Below are positions 1 through 12,400 of a DNA stretch of 64,000 nucleotides, piece by piece. Origin of the DNA: Neostapfia colusana (taxonomy: Eukaryota; Streptophyta; Magnoliopsida; Poales; Poaceae). The position numbers were made by a program, and so were the translations under genes. Location of the stretch: assembly GCA_030760725.1 (NCBI GenBank), contig JASWHV010000003.1, positions 111,570,153 through 111,634,152 of the forward strand, in the 5' to 3' direction. The notes under the pieces are model-generated. The model was not told the origin of the DNA and searched no databases. It worked only from the letters and a program-made list of their open reading frames with translations. Each line of letters opens with the position of its first letter. The stretch's first letter is position 1.

Positions 1-1454
1 GGAGAAATTTGGAATGAATCTCCGGTAGTACCCCGCTAAACCGAGAAAACTATGGACTTCGTGGACTGATTTTGGTGAAATCCAATTCAGCACTTGGACA
101 ATCTTGCTCGGATCAACAGCAATGCCCTCCGCAGAAATAATGTGCCCAAGAAATGGCACATGGTTGATCCAGAACTCACACTTGCTGAATTTTGCATATA
201 GCTTGTGATCCCGTAGGCGTTGGAGCACAATATGCAGATGTTCGGCGTGTTCCTCCTCTGACTTAGAATATACCAAGATATCATCGATGAAGACCACGAT
301 GAACTTGTCCAACTCCGGCATGAAGACTGAATTCATCAAGTACATAAAATGAGCCGGAGCATTAGTGAGTCCGAATGACATGACGAGATACTCATATAAC
401 CCGTATCTCGTCAAGAATTCCGTCTTGGGTATGTCTTCCGCCCAGATTTTTATCTGGTTATAACCGGACCGAAGATCCATCTTCGAGAAAACCTTAGCAC
501 CCACTAGTTGATCAAAGAGCATATCGATACGTGGTAGTGGATACTTGTTCTTGATCGTCACGGCATTGAGCGGACGATAGTCCACACAGAGCCTCAGAGT
601 CTCGTCCTTTTTCTCGACGAACAGCGCGGAGCATCCCCATGGTGATGAACTGGGTCGAATGAAGCCTTTGCTTAACAAATCATTCAGCTGCTCCTTCAGC
701 TCCGCGAGTTCCTTCGGTGCCATTTTATACGGCCTCCGAGAGATGGGTGTGGTTCCCAGTGCTAGTTCAATTTTGAACTCCACTTCACGTTCGGGCGGCA
801 TGCCCGGTAGATCGTCGGGAAACACATCCGGATATTCCCGGACCACTGGAATGTCCTCCAGTTTCTTAGCTTCAACGGTGTGTACAGCAGTAACTTCCGG
901 TGCAACATTTCTCAGAATCAACGTGTGTTGCCCGTGCCTCTTTGAATTCAGCTGCACCGTTCGTGAACTAATATCAAAGATAGCTTGGTGATGTGTCAAA
1001 CAAGCCATTCCCGAGATGATGTCAATCCACAATCCTTCCAGGATGATAAGAGTAGTAGGATATATCCGCCCATCCAAACTTATAGGCACTCGAGCAACAA
1101 TCCTGCCCGCTGTCCTACTACCTCCCGGTGAATTAATATGATATGATGCGGCCAAGGTGGTTGATGGTACTTGGTGCTTAACCACATAATCTTTGCTGAT
1201 AAAATCATGTGTAGCACCCGAGTCGAACAACACGAACGTGGGCCGAACATGCCCGCAAACACAGGTTCTCCCACGGGAACGTATTCAACTGCCATATAGT
1301 TTACGTTCCCCACTTTCCGTGCTGTCCTCCTTGGCTGACCATGGAATTTCTTTGCAACTTGCGATGATATGTTACTGCTGCTCTGTTTGGTCAAGTTTGT
1401 CAAACATTCCACTAACAACAAGGAATGACGAAAAATAACGAAGGAATATGTCAT
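1..1454 (-). pseudogene. pol: Element H gag C-terminus, protease and reverse transcriptase (partial, broken)
   Basis: This is a chromovirus-type polyprotein fragment on the minus strand. From the 5' side (right) it shows a short gag C-terminus with the motif NYMAVEYVPVGEPVFAG, then an aspartic protease with active site FDSGATHDF (DSG near 1213-1221), then reverse transcriptase with DVFPDDLPGMPP, CVDYRPLNAVTIKNKYPLPR and the catalytic FIDD box at 280-291. It ends at the left edge in the RT connection (GHIISAEGIAVDP). Translation needs a frame change between the gag tail and the protease, and one stop lies in the gag tail. The N-terminal gag, including the zinc knuckle, is absent: leader sequence gives way directly to the last few dozen gag residues. 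It is a dead relative of F pol, which shares many of the same motifs. Confidence 0.85.
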
Positions 1455-1658
1455 GGATCTTAGAGAAGTATAAAAGCCTTCAAGTCTACAACAAGTCCTA
1501 AGTTACATGGGCAATGAGCAATGCTCTGGTCAGAATGACCATTTGGCATTAATCCCAGAATTTGATTATGAAAATTGCAGTTTCATATCTCACGTTGAAT
1601 ATCAAAGTTATAAATAACTTCAATATATTTCCAACGAGTATTTATTTGCCTTCATATC
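1455..1658 (-). other. Element H leader remnant between coding region and element A
   Basis: This AT-rich stretch continues H's leader from 12543 once A is removed. It carries the leader-type words seen elsewhere (TATAACTTTGAT, TGGTCA-TTCTGACCA), with no convincing ORF. Its last five bases, ATATC, are the left copy of A's target duplication. Confidence 0.7.
1654..1658. repeat. Left target site duplication of element A (ATATC)
   Basis: ATATC directly precedes the TGTGACGCC terminus of A and is repeated at 12538-12542 after its other terminus. A 5-bp duplication is the normal Ty3/gypsy integration footprint. Confidence 0.95.
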
Positions 1659-1960
1659 TGTGACGCCCTCAATTCTTTGGGAAAACCACGGAACCGAGAA
1701 CTAATGCATATGTGTGCCCAGGATGTTCATCACGCATACACATACGTTCCACAAACTGAATTCAGATCATATATTACCACGAATAACAGAGTTTATTACA
1801 ATATCTCATGAGTCTTGGACTCATGCTCACAGCGGAAGTTTTATTTTCTATGCAGTGGAAGTCTTTATTCTAATGCGGAAGCAATTTAGCTAATGCGGAA
1901 GCAAATCTAAGCAGGAGTGGCTCCATCTCTACTCCTTCCACAGGCAAGGTTGAGAACAGA

Positions 1961-3326
1961 TCACACGCCATAATGCTCCACTTGTTCTTCATAGTAGGCT
2001 TCTCCTGCTGCTGATGATGAAGTAATAATGCAAGTTTGAGTAAAGTGATGTACTCAGCAAGTGCGGGAAAACACATGATATGCAGCTCATAAACAAGGTA
2101 GGCATAAAAGGCTTATTTGCAGGAAAGCAGATTTGTAAAACCATGATAAAACAACATCTTAACTTTAGATGTAATCCCAGCATGTATTAAATTACCAACA
2201 TACCTCCATCACTTCCCGTGTTCCATCCGAACATTAACCAATCCTTTATTCATACTCACGAATACCTCCTCGTATTCGCTACCATCTCACCTCGTAAAAC
2301 AACCTTGTCTCACATTGAGACCAATCTCATGTCATGACTTAACAGTCATGCAATCATCTCATCACCCAGACTCAACAGTCCCAAACCAAACCATAACCGA
2401 ACCAATAGTCATAACCAAGAACCTTCCCAATAACCATCCCAATATCCATCCCAACTAATCATGGCAGTTTAGCCAGGTGCTCATGACCGTAAGCTCGGCT
2501 ATCATGATAGTTTTAGACTCTGCAGAGTTTGCACCTCTTTACCCACAAGTTTGTGATTTCGTCACCCGTCGGCGACTGCAGAACCTCCATTATACCAGTA
2601 CACAACCGTTGGTGTATGGTCAAGAGATCACAAAATAGCGTTTACAAAGGGGTTACTAGATGTATGGACTAACTAAGGTTTCACCGGCAGGCTAGAATCT
2701 CCAATTCTCCCACCCACGGGCCCCCTCTTGTGCCATGCAGTTCCCAGGGCAGTCCTCACTCGACTCCCATTCCCCGCGCCTTCCACAGTCCATAACACTC
2801 TATCAACTTACCTAATTACTCAGCTAAGCCGCACCCATACTTGGCCTTGTGGTGGCACTGTTATCCTGGCATGTGCACGCACGAACCGGTCCTTAGATCT
2901 ACGGCAAGTAAACCACCATCTCATGCTACCTCACTCACAAACCCAGTCTTGCCTAGATCTCCCTCCGATCCATATTCATTAACCTCATCAGTTTCTTATT
3001 ATCAGTATGAGTGCAGTTAGCTAGACACAACTATCTTGCTTCCCAATCCTATGGACTCAGCGAAGCATAAAGCAAAAACCATACCCAACTCATAAACTTC
3101 CCAGGCGACAAGTGTGGTTTAACCAAAACTAGTAAACTCCTATAAAAGGTTTCCCATCATGTTTGACTCAGTGCACACACCTTTTCGCAAACAGAATAGT
3201 TTTACCCAAAACATAGGATCAATATGGTCAAGGAGCACTTGCCTTGTTCTTACGGTTCCGGTTGCTCTTGATTCTCAAAACCTTGTTGCTGCAGATCGTC
3301 GTAAACAGCTCCCTGAGCTTGTCCTG
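1961..3326 (-). other. Split acidic ORF in element A 3' LTR (two exons, GC-AG intron)
   Basis: This is the counterpart of the feature at 9862-11226. Exon 1 is 3326-3243 and exon 2 is 2004-1961. The donor is CAAG/GCAAG and the acceptor is CAGCAG/GAGAAG. One C-to-T change gives a TAA in exon 1, so this copy is damaged. Confidence 0.5.
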
Positions 3327-3798
3327 CTAGGTAGGATTCACGTGCATACAAGATTCACAGCAATCAATATCATGCGCAAACCTTAAACTAGATGCGATGA
3401 TGCACATGCATGCTATCCTATGATTTTTATTAGATTGGTGTGTTATTGCATGGCTTGTATGGACAGAGGTGTTCGGATCAAAGGTGGACGTGGCGATGAT
3501 CATGTCTTTAGATCAAACTGATCATCAAGTGATCGGCCCACGAGAAGGCTTTTGTTCGAAAGGAACTGAAGAACAGATGCAAAGAGATGAACAAAATGAT
3601 GTCGTAAGGCGGTATTGAAGTCCTACCTCACGTTCTTCTTGACTTCGAGGTCCTCCTTAGACCGCTCGGTTCTTCTCCGATGATCTCCCTTGTTGGGCTT
3701 CGGCGATGGTTTGCTCAGTGAGTTAGGGCTAGGGCTCTAAGTCGTCTGCTCAGGAGTTGAAAGAGAAGTTTGTGGTTTTGGCCAGAGGTTTTGGGTTC

Positions 3799-3806
3799 TA
3801 TTTATA
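3799..3806 (-). promoter_or_regulatory. Probable TATA box of element A (3' LTR copy)
   Basis: TATAAATA on the minus strand, downstream of the G-box array and upstream of the split ORF. The matching site in the transcribing 5' LTR is 11699-11706. Position and sequence fit an RNA polymerase II core promoter; the start site itself is not shown. Confidence 0.6.
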
Positions 3807-3982
3807 ATCGGGAAGAGAAGAGTCCTAATCTGATTGTATCCCGTATAAGAGTATTATTCAGATCTTTGTTGGATCCTAACGTCTTATCTTTAGTAACATC
3901 ATGGAATTTAGATCGGCTTCTGTTGCGTACCGGTATCTTTACGCGTAAAAACCGCTCCAGAACTCGTTACCTCCGTGATGAT

Positions 3983-4500
3983 CAGCTCCGGAAGCTCCAT
4001 GTGTCCTCCGGGGCCTGGTGTCTCCTTTCCTGCAGAGACGAGCTCCGGTCCCGCGTGTCAAACGAGCGAGACCTCCCTCTTCTTCGGAGGTGAGCTCCGC
4101 GCACGCCACGTGTTGGTGCCGGTTTTCCCTCTCTTCTTTCCTCAGGGACGGCTCCAAGGTCGACACGTGTTTAGCTGCGACGGACCTCCCGGAGATAAGC
4201 TCCGGTGGCGACACGTGTTCGATAGATCCGGACTTCTCGGAGATGAGCTCCGAGATCGACACGTATCCCGCGCGACTGGTCCTCTGATTCCCGCGAGGAC
4301 TAGCTCTGAGGATGACACGTGTCTTGCGGAAATGCCTTTGCTTCTTCTGCAGAGGCTAGCTCCGTGGGCAACACGTGTCCCATAGGATCGGACCTCTCCC
4401 CTTTACGGAGACGAGCCCCTGCCACGTAGCCAGCTTGGCGACGGCCTCTCCCCGCTTTGCAGGGATGAGCTCCGAACACGCCACATGGCCTGCTGGCCGC
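3983..4500. repeat. G-box tandem array in element A 3' LTR
   Basis: There are about ten degenerate units spaced 47-58 bp apart, mostly 54-57. Each has GAGCTCCG or a close variant followed about 8-10 bp later by ACACGTGT, CCACGTG or a decayed form. Unit starts are near 3983, 4040, 4092, 4150, 4197, 4245, 4301, 4357, 4413 and 4467. CACGTG is the plant G-box and ACGTG the ABRE core. The array lies upstream of the LTR TATA box, so an enhancer role is plausible but inferred. Confidence 0.85.
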
Positions 4501-4636
4501 GAAAGTTGCCTTCGGCGCTCTCTGAGGGCTTTATTGGCTATTCTTTTGATAATTCTCTCTGTTCCTATTTTTCATTAAAATGTTTCCTTTTCATAGATCA
4601 TGAACATATGCTGACACCCGAGGCGAGGGTGTCACA

Positions 4637-4651
4637 TATCTACCCCCCTTA
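4637..4651 (-). other. Element A polypurine tract
   Basis: On the minus strand the sequence AAGGGGGGTAGATA abuts the 3' LTR. It is the expected plus-strand DNA primer site for reverse transcription. Confidence 0.9.
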
Positions 4652-7600
4652 AATTGAATCTCGCCCACGAGATTCGTCAGTAGGAAATAGATGGGAGAAT
4701 TCCGCCTTGATATCCTCTTCACGCTCCCATGTGGCCTCAGCTTCGGTGTGATGGCTCCATTGTACCTTGCACCATCGAATCACCTTGTTTCGGGTGACCC
4801 TTTCCTTTATGTCCAAGATTCGGACAGGGTGTTCTGCGTAAGTCAGGTCCTCTTGAAGTTCAAGCTCTCCCATTGACACTTGTTCCTCTGGTACTCTCAA
4901 GCACTTCTTGAGCTCGGATACATGAAACACGTCACGTACGTCGGAGAGGTGGTTTGGAAGCTCTAGTTGATAGGCTACTTCTCCTCGCTTGTCCAAAATC
5001 TTAAATGGTCCGATGTAGCGGGGTGCTAGTTTGCCTTTGACGTTGAAACATCGTTGGCCTCGGAAAGGCGATACCTTAAGGTATACGAAGTCTCCTACTT
5101 CAAAGGTCAACGTCCTACGCCTATTGTCCGCATAGCCTTTCTGTCGTGACTGAGCAGCCTTTAAGTTCTCCCGTATCGTTTGGACCTGCTTTTCAGCTTC
5201 TTGTAGTACTTCAGGTCCAAACACCTGGTTCTCTCCAGTCTCGTTCCAGAACAGTGCTGTTCTACATCGTCTACCATATAAGGCTTCGAAAGGCGACATC
5301 TTCAAGCTAGCTTGATAGCTGTTGTTATAGGAGAATTCAGCATAAGGTAAACTCCTATCCCAACTAGGCCCACATTTCAAGGCGCAAGCTCTCAACATGT
5401 CCTCCAAAATTTGGTTTGTCCTTTCGGTTTGTCCATCTGTTTGTGGGTGGTAGGCGGAGCTAAAATCCAGTCGTGTACCCATGGCTTTCTGCAGCTTCCT
5501 CCAGAATCTAGAGGTAAACTGAGAACCTCGATCTGAGACTATCCTCTTCGGAACTCCGTGACGGCACAAGATCTGCTCCATGTACAATTCTGCCAATTGT
5601 GCAACGTTGTAACTGGTCTTTACCGGAAGAAAATAGGCAGTTTTCGTCAATCGGTCCACAATGACCCAGATGGAGTTGTATCCCGACTGAGTACGTGGTA
5701 ATCCGACGATGAAGTCCATACTGATGTCCTCCCATTTCCATTCGGGTATTCTCAAAGGTTGCAACAATTCAGCGGGTTTTTGATGTTCGGCCTTTACCCG
5801 TTGGCATGTGTCGCATAGGGCAACACATTCGGCTATATCCCTCTTCATACCATCCCACCAATAACAAGTTTTCAAGTCCTTGTACATTTTGGTGCTTCCT
5901 GGATGTATGGAATAGGGTGAATCATGTGCCTCCTTCAATATCATGTCGCGGAGGTGTCTTATGTTCGGCACACAAATCCTTTTTCCTAGCCAAAGCGTAC
6001 CCTTTTCATCCTCCTTGAAATCCTTCTCTATTCCTTGTCGGATTCTTTCCTTGATCTCCTTGATCTCCTCGTCCGTTGCTTGGCCCTCTCTTATTTCTTG
6101 CTCCAATGGGGAGTGGATCTCCATTATCTCCACGTTATTCAAGAATCCGAGGTGTAACCGTTCGAACTCCTTCCGTAGTTCGGGTGGTAGCTCCCGAACC
6201 GTGAGTTGGTGACATGCTCCCTTTCTGCTCAATGCGTCAGCTACTACATTGGCCTTCCCGGGGTGGTAGTTGATTCCCACATCATAATCCTTGATGAGTT
6301 CTAACCATCGACGTTGCCTCAAATTCAAGTCCGTTTGTGTAAATATGTACTTGAGGCTTTTATGATCCGTATAGATCTCACATCGATGTCCAAGGATATA
6401 ATGTCTCCAAATCTTCAATGCATGCACCACTGCTGCTAGCTCCAAGTCATGCGTAGGATAGTTAAGCTCGTGCTTCTTTAATTGTCGTGAGGCATAGGCT
6501 ACCACTTGTCCTTCCTGCTTGAGTACACATCCGAGCCCTTGTCTGGATGCGTCACAATATATGTCAAAGCTCTTGCTTACGTCTGGTAATACCAGAACTG
6601 GTGCTGTGGTTAGCCTTTTCTTGAGTTCCTCAAAACTTTCTTGGCAGGCTTGTGTCCATTGAAAGACTTTTCCCTTCATTAGCAATTCCATCATAGGTTT
6701 TGCTATCTTAGAGAAGTCTTTAATGAAGCGCCGATAGTATCCTGCCATCCCAAGGAAACTTCGAATATCCCTCACGCTCTTCGGTTGGTCCCACTTCAGA
6801 ACATCTCTCACCTTTCCCGGATCAACCGATACCCCTTCCTCGGAGATAATATGGCCTAGGAAAGATATTTCCTTTAGCCAAAATTGACACTTGTTGAGCT
6901 TGGCATACAATTGATGCTCACGCAACTTCTACAAGGTCAATCTCGGATGTTCTTCATGCTCCTCCTCACTTTTTGAATACACCATAATGTCATCGATGAA
7001 AACCACGACGAACTTGTCCAAGCATTCCATGAAAACCTTGTTCATAAGGTACATGAAGTATGCGGGTGCATTCGTCAATCCAAAAGACATAACGGTATAT
7101 TCATATGAACCATACCGTGTCTGAAAGGCTGTCTTAGGTATATCGGAGGGCTTAATCTTCAGCTGGAAGTATCCCGACTGAAGATCAATCTTGGAGAATA
7201 CTCGGGCTCCTTTCATTTGATCGAACAGGTCCTCTATACGGGGCAGAGGGTATTTATTCTTGATTGTCACCTCGTTGAGAGACCTGTAGTCCACACACAT
7301 TCTTTGGGTTCCATCCTTCTTGTCCACGAAGAGTACCGGAGCTCCCCATGGTGACGAGCTTGGACGGATAAAACCCTTCTCCAACTGTTCTTGAATTTGC
7401 TTCTTGAGTTCAACTAGCTCGTTGACAGGCATCCTATATGGTCTCTTAGCTATGGGTGCAGTTCCGGGTACCAAATCTATGGCAAACTCGATGTCCCGGT
7501 CAGGTGGCATTCCTGGAAGCTCTTTCGGGAACACGTCCGAAAATTCCTGAACCACTGGAATGCTGTCCAATGTTGTTCCTTCGACATGGTTCAAATTTGC

Positions 7601-8049
7601 CTGTTCGGTTGTTTGCTGGGCTGACTCAAACTCGACACGAATACCGTGTTCGTTTGTCAACTGCACGCTCCTTTCAGCACATTGGATTACTCCATTGTGC
7701 TTTCTTAACCAATCCATTCCGAGTATGATGTCAATCCCGTGGGAGTCCAAGACAATAAGGTTGGCAAGGAAGTCCACCCCCCTTATTTTAAGGCTTACTT
7801 TAGGACATACTATATTAGTCCTCATTTCTCCTCCGGGAGAATTAACTAACATAGCACATTCTAAGTGGGATACGGGTAGATGATGTTTGGCAACATATTT
7901 GGATGATATGAAGGAATGTGATGCTCCGGAATCAAATAAAATGGTGGCTGGGTTGGAGTTGGCAAGGAACATACCAATTGCGACGTCCTCAGCCTGTTGT
8001 GCTTCCTCAGCAGTGACATGGTTTACGTGGCCACGAGCATAGTTCTGTG
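4649..8049 (-). pseudogene. pol: Element A pol: protease, RT, RNase H, integrase, chromodomain (one in-frame TAG)
   Basis: Domains in order on the minus strand: aspartic protease with FDSGASHSF (DSG at 7925-7933) and IILGMDWL; reverse transcriptase with CVDYRSLNEVTIKNKYPLPR and FIDD at 6989-7000; RNase H with YCDASRQGLGCVL and THDLELAAVVHAL; integrase with an H-H-C-C zinc site ending CDTCQRVKAEH, the catalytic region DFIVGLP, SDRGSQFTSRFW and YHPQTDGQTERTN; and a C-terminal chromodomain around WCKVQWSHHTEAEATWERE. Pol continues gag in the same frame, as usual for chromoviruses. An in-frame TAG at 6929-6931 interrupts the RT just after FIDD, where relatives have Gln in LQKLREH. The reading frame is otherwise open for more than 3 kb. 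Confidence 0.95.
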
Positions 8050-9148
8050 GTCCACGGTTCCCTTGGTTGTCCCCTCCGTTTGGTCGCTGGTTCTGCTTGG
8101 GCGCGTTACCTTGCTGTCCAGGGCCTCTCCTCGGGCACTGGTTAGTGAAGTGGCCTACTTCCCCGCATGCAAAGCATGCCCTGTTGCCTACGGCAGCAGG
8201 TAAGTTGGGGCGGGGGTTTTGAACAGGGGCGCCATTGTTAGGCCGGGGCGCAAGAGGCATGGGCACACGAGGTGCCGGTGCAACGAATCGTTGCTGTGGT
8301 GGCTGACCAGGGCGGTACGTAGGAGTGGTCGATCCATACTGCGGTGCAGGGGGCATGTACCTAGGTCGTACGTTGCTCCCTTGGGGCTGGTATGGCATCT
8401 TCCTCTTGCACTCTCGCTCGATCTCTCGGATCTTGTTTTCAACTACTATGGCTTTGTCAACCAACTTCTGGAAGCTTACGTAGTCATTATTGAGGAGCTG
8501 AACCTGGATCTAATTGTTCAACCCTCTCATGAACAGGTACTGCTTCCTCTGGTCTGAGTTGACATCTTCGGGGGCGTACCGGAACAGTTGTATGAACTTG
8601 TTGAGATACTCGTTCACACTCTTCTGTCCTTGGCGGAGACCTTCAAACTCCTGCCTCTTGAGCATCATCACACCAGAAGGGATGTAGTGAAAGCGGAAAC
8701 TTTCCTTGAACTCAGTCCAAGTGATTGTCTCCGGGTTGGCATGAGCGTTGCTCAGGGCATCCCACCAGTCAGCAGCGGCTCCCATAAGTTGGTGCGACGC
8801 GAAGAGAACCTTCTCTCGGTCATTGCACTAAACAATGGTAAGCTTTTTCTCTATGGATTTTAACCAATCATCGGCCTCCATGGGATCACTAGCTTGAGCA
8901 AAGGTGGGTGGTCGAGTCCTCATGAACTCTCCCAACCTGTTATGAGCCGTCGGTGGTGGTGGTGGTGGTGCCGGAACGGGGTTTTGGTTGGCCTGCAACT
9001 GACCCAAAGTTTGGATCATGGTTTGCATAAGCTGGTTTTGCATGGCCATCCACCTCTCCAGATGGTTTTCACCAGCTCCTGGGTTAGCAGGAACTTCATC
9101 ATGGTCATCCTCCTGGACGTTCCTTCGGCTGGCGTTTCCTCTCACCAT
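8050..9148 (-). pseudogene. gag: Element A gag (capsid/nucleocapsid) with two in-frame TAG codons
   Basis: Gag starts at MVRGNASRRN (9148), the first Met of the frame after the leader. It shows a Pro-rich linker, then the gag capsid domain with AAADWWDALSNAH, ETITWTEFKESFRFHYIP and VNEYLNKFIQLFRYAP, then a Pro/Gln-rich stretch and an intact CCHC zinc knuckle CFACGEVGHFTNQC (8135-8176). The protein would assemble the virus-like particle and bind element RNA. TAG codons at 8828-8830 and 8510-8512 break it. The frame is continuous with pol, so the native product was a single Gag-Pol polyprotein. Confidence 0.93.
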
Positions 9149-9544
9149 CTGTGAGAGAGAACGAAATAGAATAGAAGGTTAGAAGGTTAGGAAGGTCCCT
9201 TCAACTATATGCATCAAGGTGAGTTGGACTATGTATATTAGCCCTTATGAGGATGTGATTAAGTGCCGAAGCATTTCACACCTCTTTCTTCTTACGTATG
9301 GATATGGACAACGTTTTTGAGACGTCCCACAACTCACACTAAGCGCACAATTAATCACAAATAATCATCACCAGGGTTCACACAACTCCTATTCAAGGAT
9401 GGTTTCCTATGCCAAGGTGGTTTTAAAGCCAATCTGAGCTATTCACCCTAGGACGCTTGTGACTCCTATTTAGGGGTGTAACCTGTGGCTCTATTATCTA
9501 TCTAAGGTTTTCTATCTAGGCGTGTAACCTACTGTCAACCCGTG
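9149..9544 (-). other. Element A leader between primer site and gag
   Basis: This is about 400 bp of untranslated leader. I see no ORF0-like frame and no repeat in it, unlike E, which has a separate ORF before gag. Confidence 0.7.
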
Positions 9545-9556
9545 GCTCTGATACCA
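9545..9556 (-). other. Element A primer binding site (initiator Met tRNA)
   Basis: The minus strand reads TGGTATCAGAGC, complementary to the 3' end of plant initiator methionine tRNA. It lies three bases from the 5' LTR end, where reverse transcription is primed. Confidence 0.95.
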
Positions 9557-9861
9557 GTCTGTGACGCCCTCAATTCTGTGGAAAAACCACGGAACCAAGA
9601 ACTAATGCATATGTGTGCCCAGGATGTTCATCACACATACACATACGTTCCACAAACTGAATTCAGATCATATATTATCATGAATAACAGAGTTTATTAC
9701 AATATCTCATGAGTGTTGGACTCATGCTCACAGCGGAAGTTTTATTTTCTATGCAGTGGAAGTCTTTATTCTAATGCGGAAGCAATTTAGCTAATGCGGA
9801 AGCAAATCTAAGCAGGGGTGGCTCCATCTCTACTCCCTCCACAGGCAAGGTTGAGAACAGA

Positions 9862-11226
9862 TCACACGCCATAATGCTCCACTTGTTCTTCATAGTAGGC
9901 TTCTCCTGCTGCTGATGATGAAGTAATAATGCAAGTTTGAGTACAATGATGTACTCAGCAAGTACGGGAAAACACATGATATGCAGCTCATAAACAAGGT
10001 AGGCATAAAAGGCTTATTTGCAGGAAAGCAGATTTGTAAAACCATGATAAAACAGCAACTTAACTTTAGATGTAATCCCAGCATGTATTAAATTACCAAC
10101 ATACCTCCATCACTTCCCGTGTTCCATCCGAACATTAACCAATCCTTTATTCATACTCATGAATACCTCCTCGTATTCGCTACCATCTCACCTTGTAAAA
10201 CAACCTCGTCTCACATCGAGACCAATCTCATGTCATGACTCAACAGTCATGCAATCATCTCATCACCCAGACTCAACAGTCCCAAACCAAACCATAACCG
10301 AACCAATAGTCATAACCAAGAACCTTCCCAATAACCATCCCAATATCCACCCAACTAATCATGGCAGTTTAGCCAGGTGCTCGTGACCGTAAGCTCGGCT
10401 ATCATGATAGTTTTAGACTATGCAGAGTTTGCACCTCTTTACCCACAAGTTTGTGACTTCATCACCCGTCGGCGACTGCAGAACCTCCGTTATACCACTA
10501 CGCAACCGTCGGTGTATGGTTAAGAGATCACAAAATAGCCTTTACAAAGGGGTTACTATACGTATGGACTCACTAAGGTTTCACCGGCAGACTAGAATCT
10601 CCAATTCTCCCACCCACGGGCCCCCTCTTGTGCCATGCTGTTCCCAGGGCAGTCCTCACTCGACTCCCATTCCCCGCGCCTTACACAGTCCATAACACTC
10701 TAGCAACTTACCTAATTACTCAGCTAAGCCGCACCCATACTTGGCCTTGTGGTGGCACTGTTATCCTGGCATGTGCATGCATGAACCGGTCCTTAGATCT
10801 ACGGCAAGTAAACCACCATCTCATGCTACCTCATTCACAAACCCAGTCTTGCCTAGATCTCCCTCCGATCCATATTCATTAACCTCATCAGTTTCTTATT
10901 ATCAGTACGAGTGCAGTTAGCTAGACACAACTATCTCGCTTCCCAATCCTATGGACTCAGCGAAGCATAAAGCAAAAACCATACCCGGCTCATAAACTTC
11001 CCAGGCGACAAGGGTGGTTTAACCAAAACTAGTAAACTCCTATAAAAGGTTTCCCATCATGTTTGACTCAGTACACACACCTTTTCGCAAACAGAATAGT
11101 TTTACCCAAAACATAGGATCAATATGGTCAAGGAGCACTTGCCTTGTTCTTGCGGTTCCGGTTGCTCTTGATTCTCAAAACCTTGTTGCTGCAGCTCGTC
11201 GTAGACAGCTCCCTGAGCTTGTCCTG
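9862..11226 (-). other. Split acidic/Gln-rich ORF in element A 5' LTR
   Basis: Exon 1 is 11226-11143 on the minus strand. It is Gln-rich, with AVYDELQQQGFENQEQPEPQ. It ends at CAAG, followed by the donor GCAAGTG. Exon 2 is 9905-9862, after acceptor CAGCAG, and continues EAYYEEQVEHYGV to a stop. Joining uses phase 1 (G/GA), the same phase as in E, F and D. The predicted GC-AG intron is 11142-9906 (1,237 nt). No start codon is visible in exon 1, so at least one upstream exon or a non-AUG start would be required. Function is unknown; the evidence is conservation across LTR families, not homology to a known protein. Confidence 0.5.
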
Positions 11227-11698
11227 CTTGGTAGGATTCACGTGCATACAAGATTCACAGCAATCAATATCATGCGCAAACCTTAAACTAGATGCGATGA
11301 TGCACATGCATGCTATCCTATGATTTTTATTAGATTGGTGTGTTCTTGCATGGCTTGTATGGACAGAGGTGTTCGGATCAAAGGTGGACGTGGCGATGAT
11401 CTTGTTTTTAGATCAAACTGATCGTCAAGTGATCGGCCCACGAGAAGGCTTTTGTTCGAAAGGAACTGAAGAACAGATGCAAAGAGATGAACACAATGAT
11501 GTCGTAAGGCGGTATTGAAGTCCTACCTCACGTTCTTCTTGACTTCCCGGTCCTCCTTAGACCGCTCGGTTCTTCTCCGATGATCTCCCTTGTTGGGCTT
11601 CGGCGATGGTTTGCTCGGCGAGTTAGGGCTAGGGCTCTAAGTCGTCTGCTCAGGAGTTGAAAGAGAAGTTTGTGGTTTCGGCCAGAGGTTTTGGGTTC

Positions 11699-11706
11699 TA
11701 TTTATA
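11699..11706 (-). promoter_or_regulatory. Probable TATA box of element A (5' LTR)
   Basis: TATAAATA on the minus strand, matching 3799-3806 in the other LTR. It lies downstream of the G-box array and would drive the genomic transcript of A. Confidence 0.65.
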
Positions 11707-11882
11707 ATCGGGAAGAGAAGAGTCCTAATCTAATTTTATCCCGTATAAGATTCTTATTCAGATCTTTGTTGGATCCTAACGTCTTATCTTTAGTAACATC
11801 GTGGAATTTAGATCGGTTTCTGTTGCGTACCGGTATCTTTACGCGTAAAAACCGCTCCAGAGCTCGTTACCTCCGTGATGAT

Positions 11883-12400
11883 GAGCTCCGGAAGCTCCAC
11901 GTGTCCTCCGGGGCCTGGTGTCTCCTTTCCTGCAGAGACGAGCTCCGGTCCCGCGTGTCAAACGAGCGAGACCTCCCTCTTCTTCGGAGTTGAGCTCCAC
12001 GCACGCCACGTGTTGGCGCCGGTTTTCCCTCTCTTCTTTCCTTCAGGGACGGCTCCGAGGTCGACACATGTTTAGCTGTGACGGACCTCCCGGAGATAAG
12101 CTCCGGTGGCGACACGTGTTCGATAGATCCGGACTTCTCGGAGATGAGCTCCGAGATCGACACGTATCCCGCGCGACTGGTCCTCTGATTCCCGCGAGGA
12201 CTAGCTCCGAGGATGACACGTGTCTTGCGGAAATGCCTTTGCTTCTTCTGCAGAAGCTAGCTCCGTGGGCAACACGTGTCCCATAGGATCGGACCTCTCC
12301 CCTTTACGGAGACGAGCCCTTGCCACGTAGCCAGCTTGGCGACGGCCTCTCCCCGCTTTGCAGGGATGAGCTCCGAACACGCCACATGGCCTGCTGGCCG
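11883..12400. repeat. G-box tandem array in element A 5' LTR
   Basis: This is the same array as at 3983-4500, with about ten GAGCTCCG / ACACGTG units at a period of about 55 bp, upstream of the TATA box. The unit also matches the array in the unrelated element B. Confidence 0.85.

Larger units (their letters stand above)
1659..4636 (-). repeat. Element A 3' LTR
   Basis: This is a 2,978-bp LTR with termini TGTGACGCC...GTGTCACA. In its own orientation it starts at 4636. The order is: a G-box tandem array (about 4500-3983), a TATA box (3799-3806), a split acidic reading frame (exon 1 at 3326-3243, exon 2 at 2004-1961), a poly(A) signal near the 3' end, and the terminus at 1659. In this copy exon 1 has a stop (CAA to TAA) that the 5' LTR lacks. 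Confidence 0.95.
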
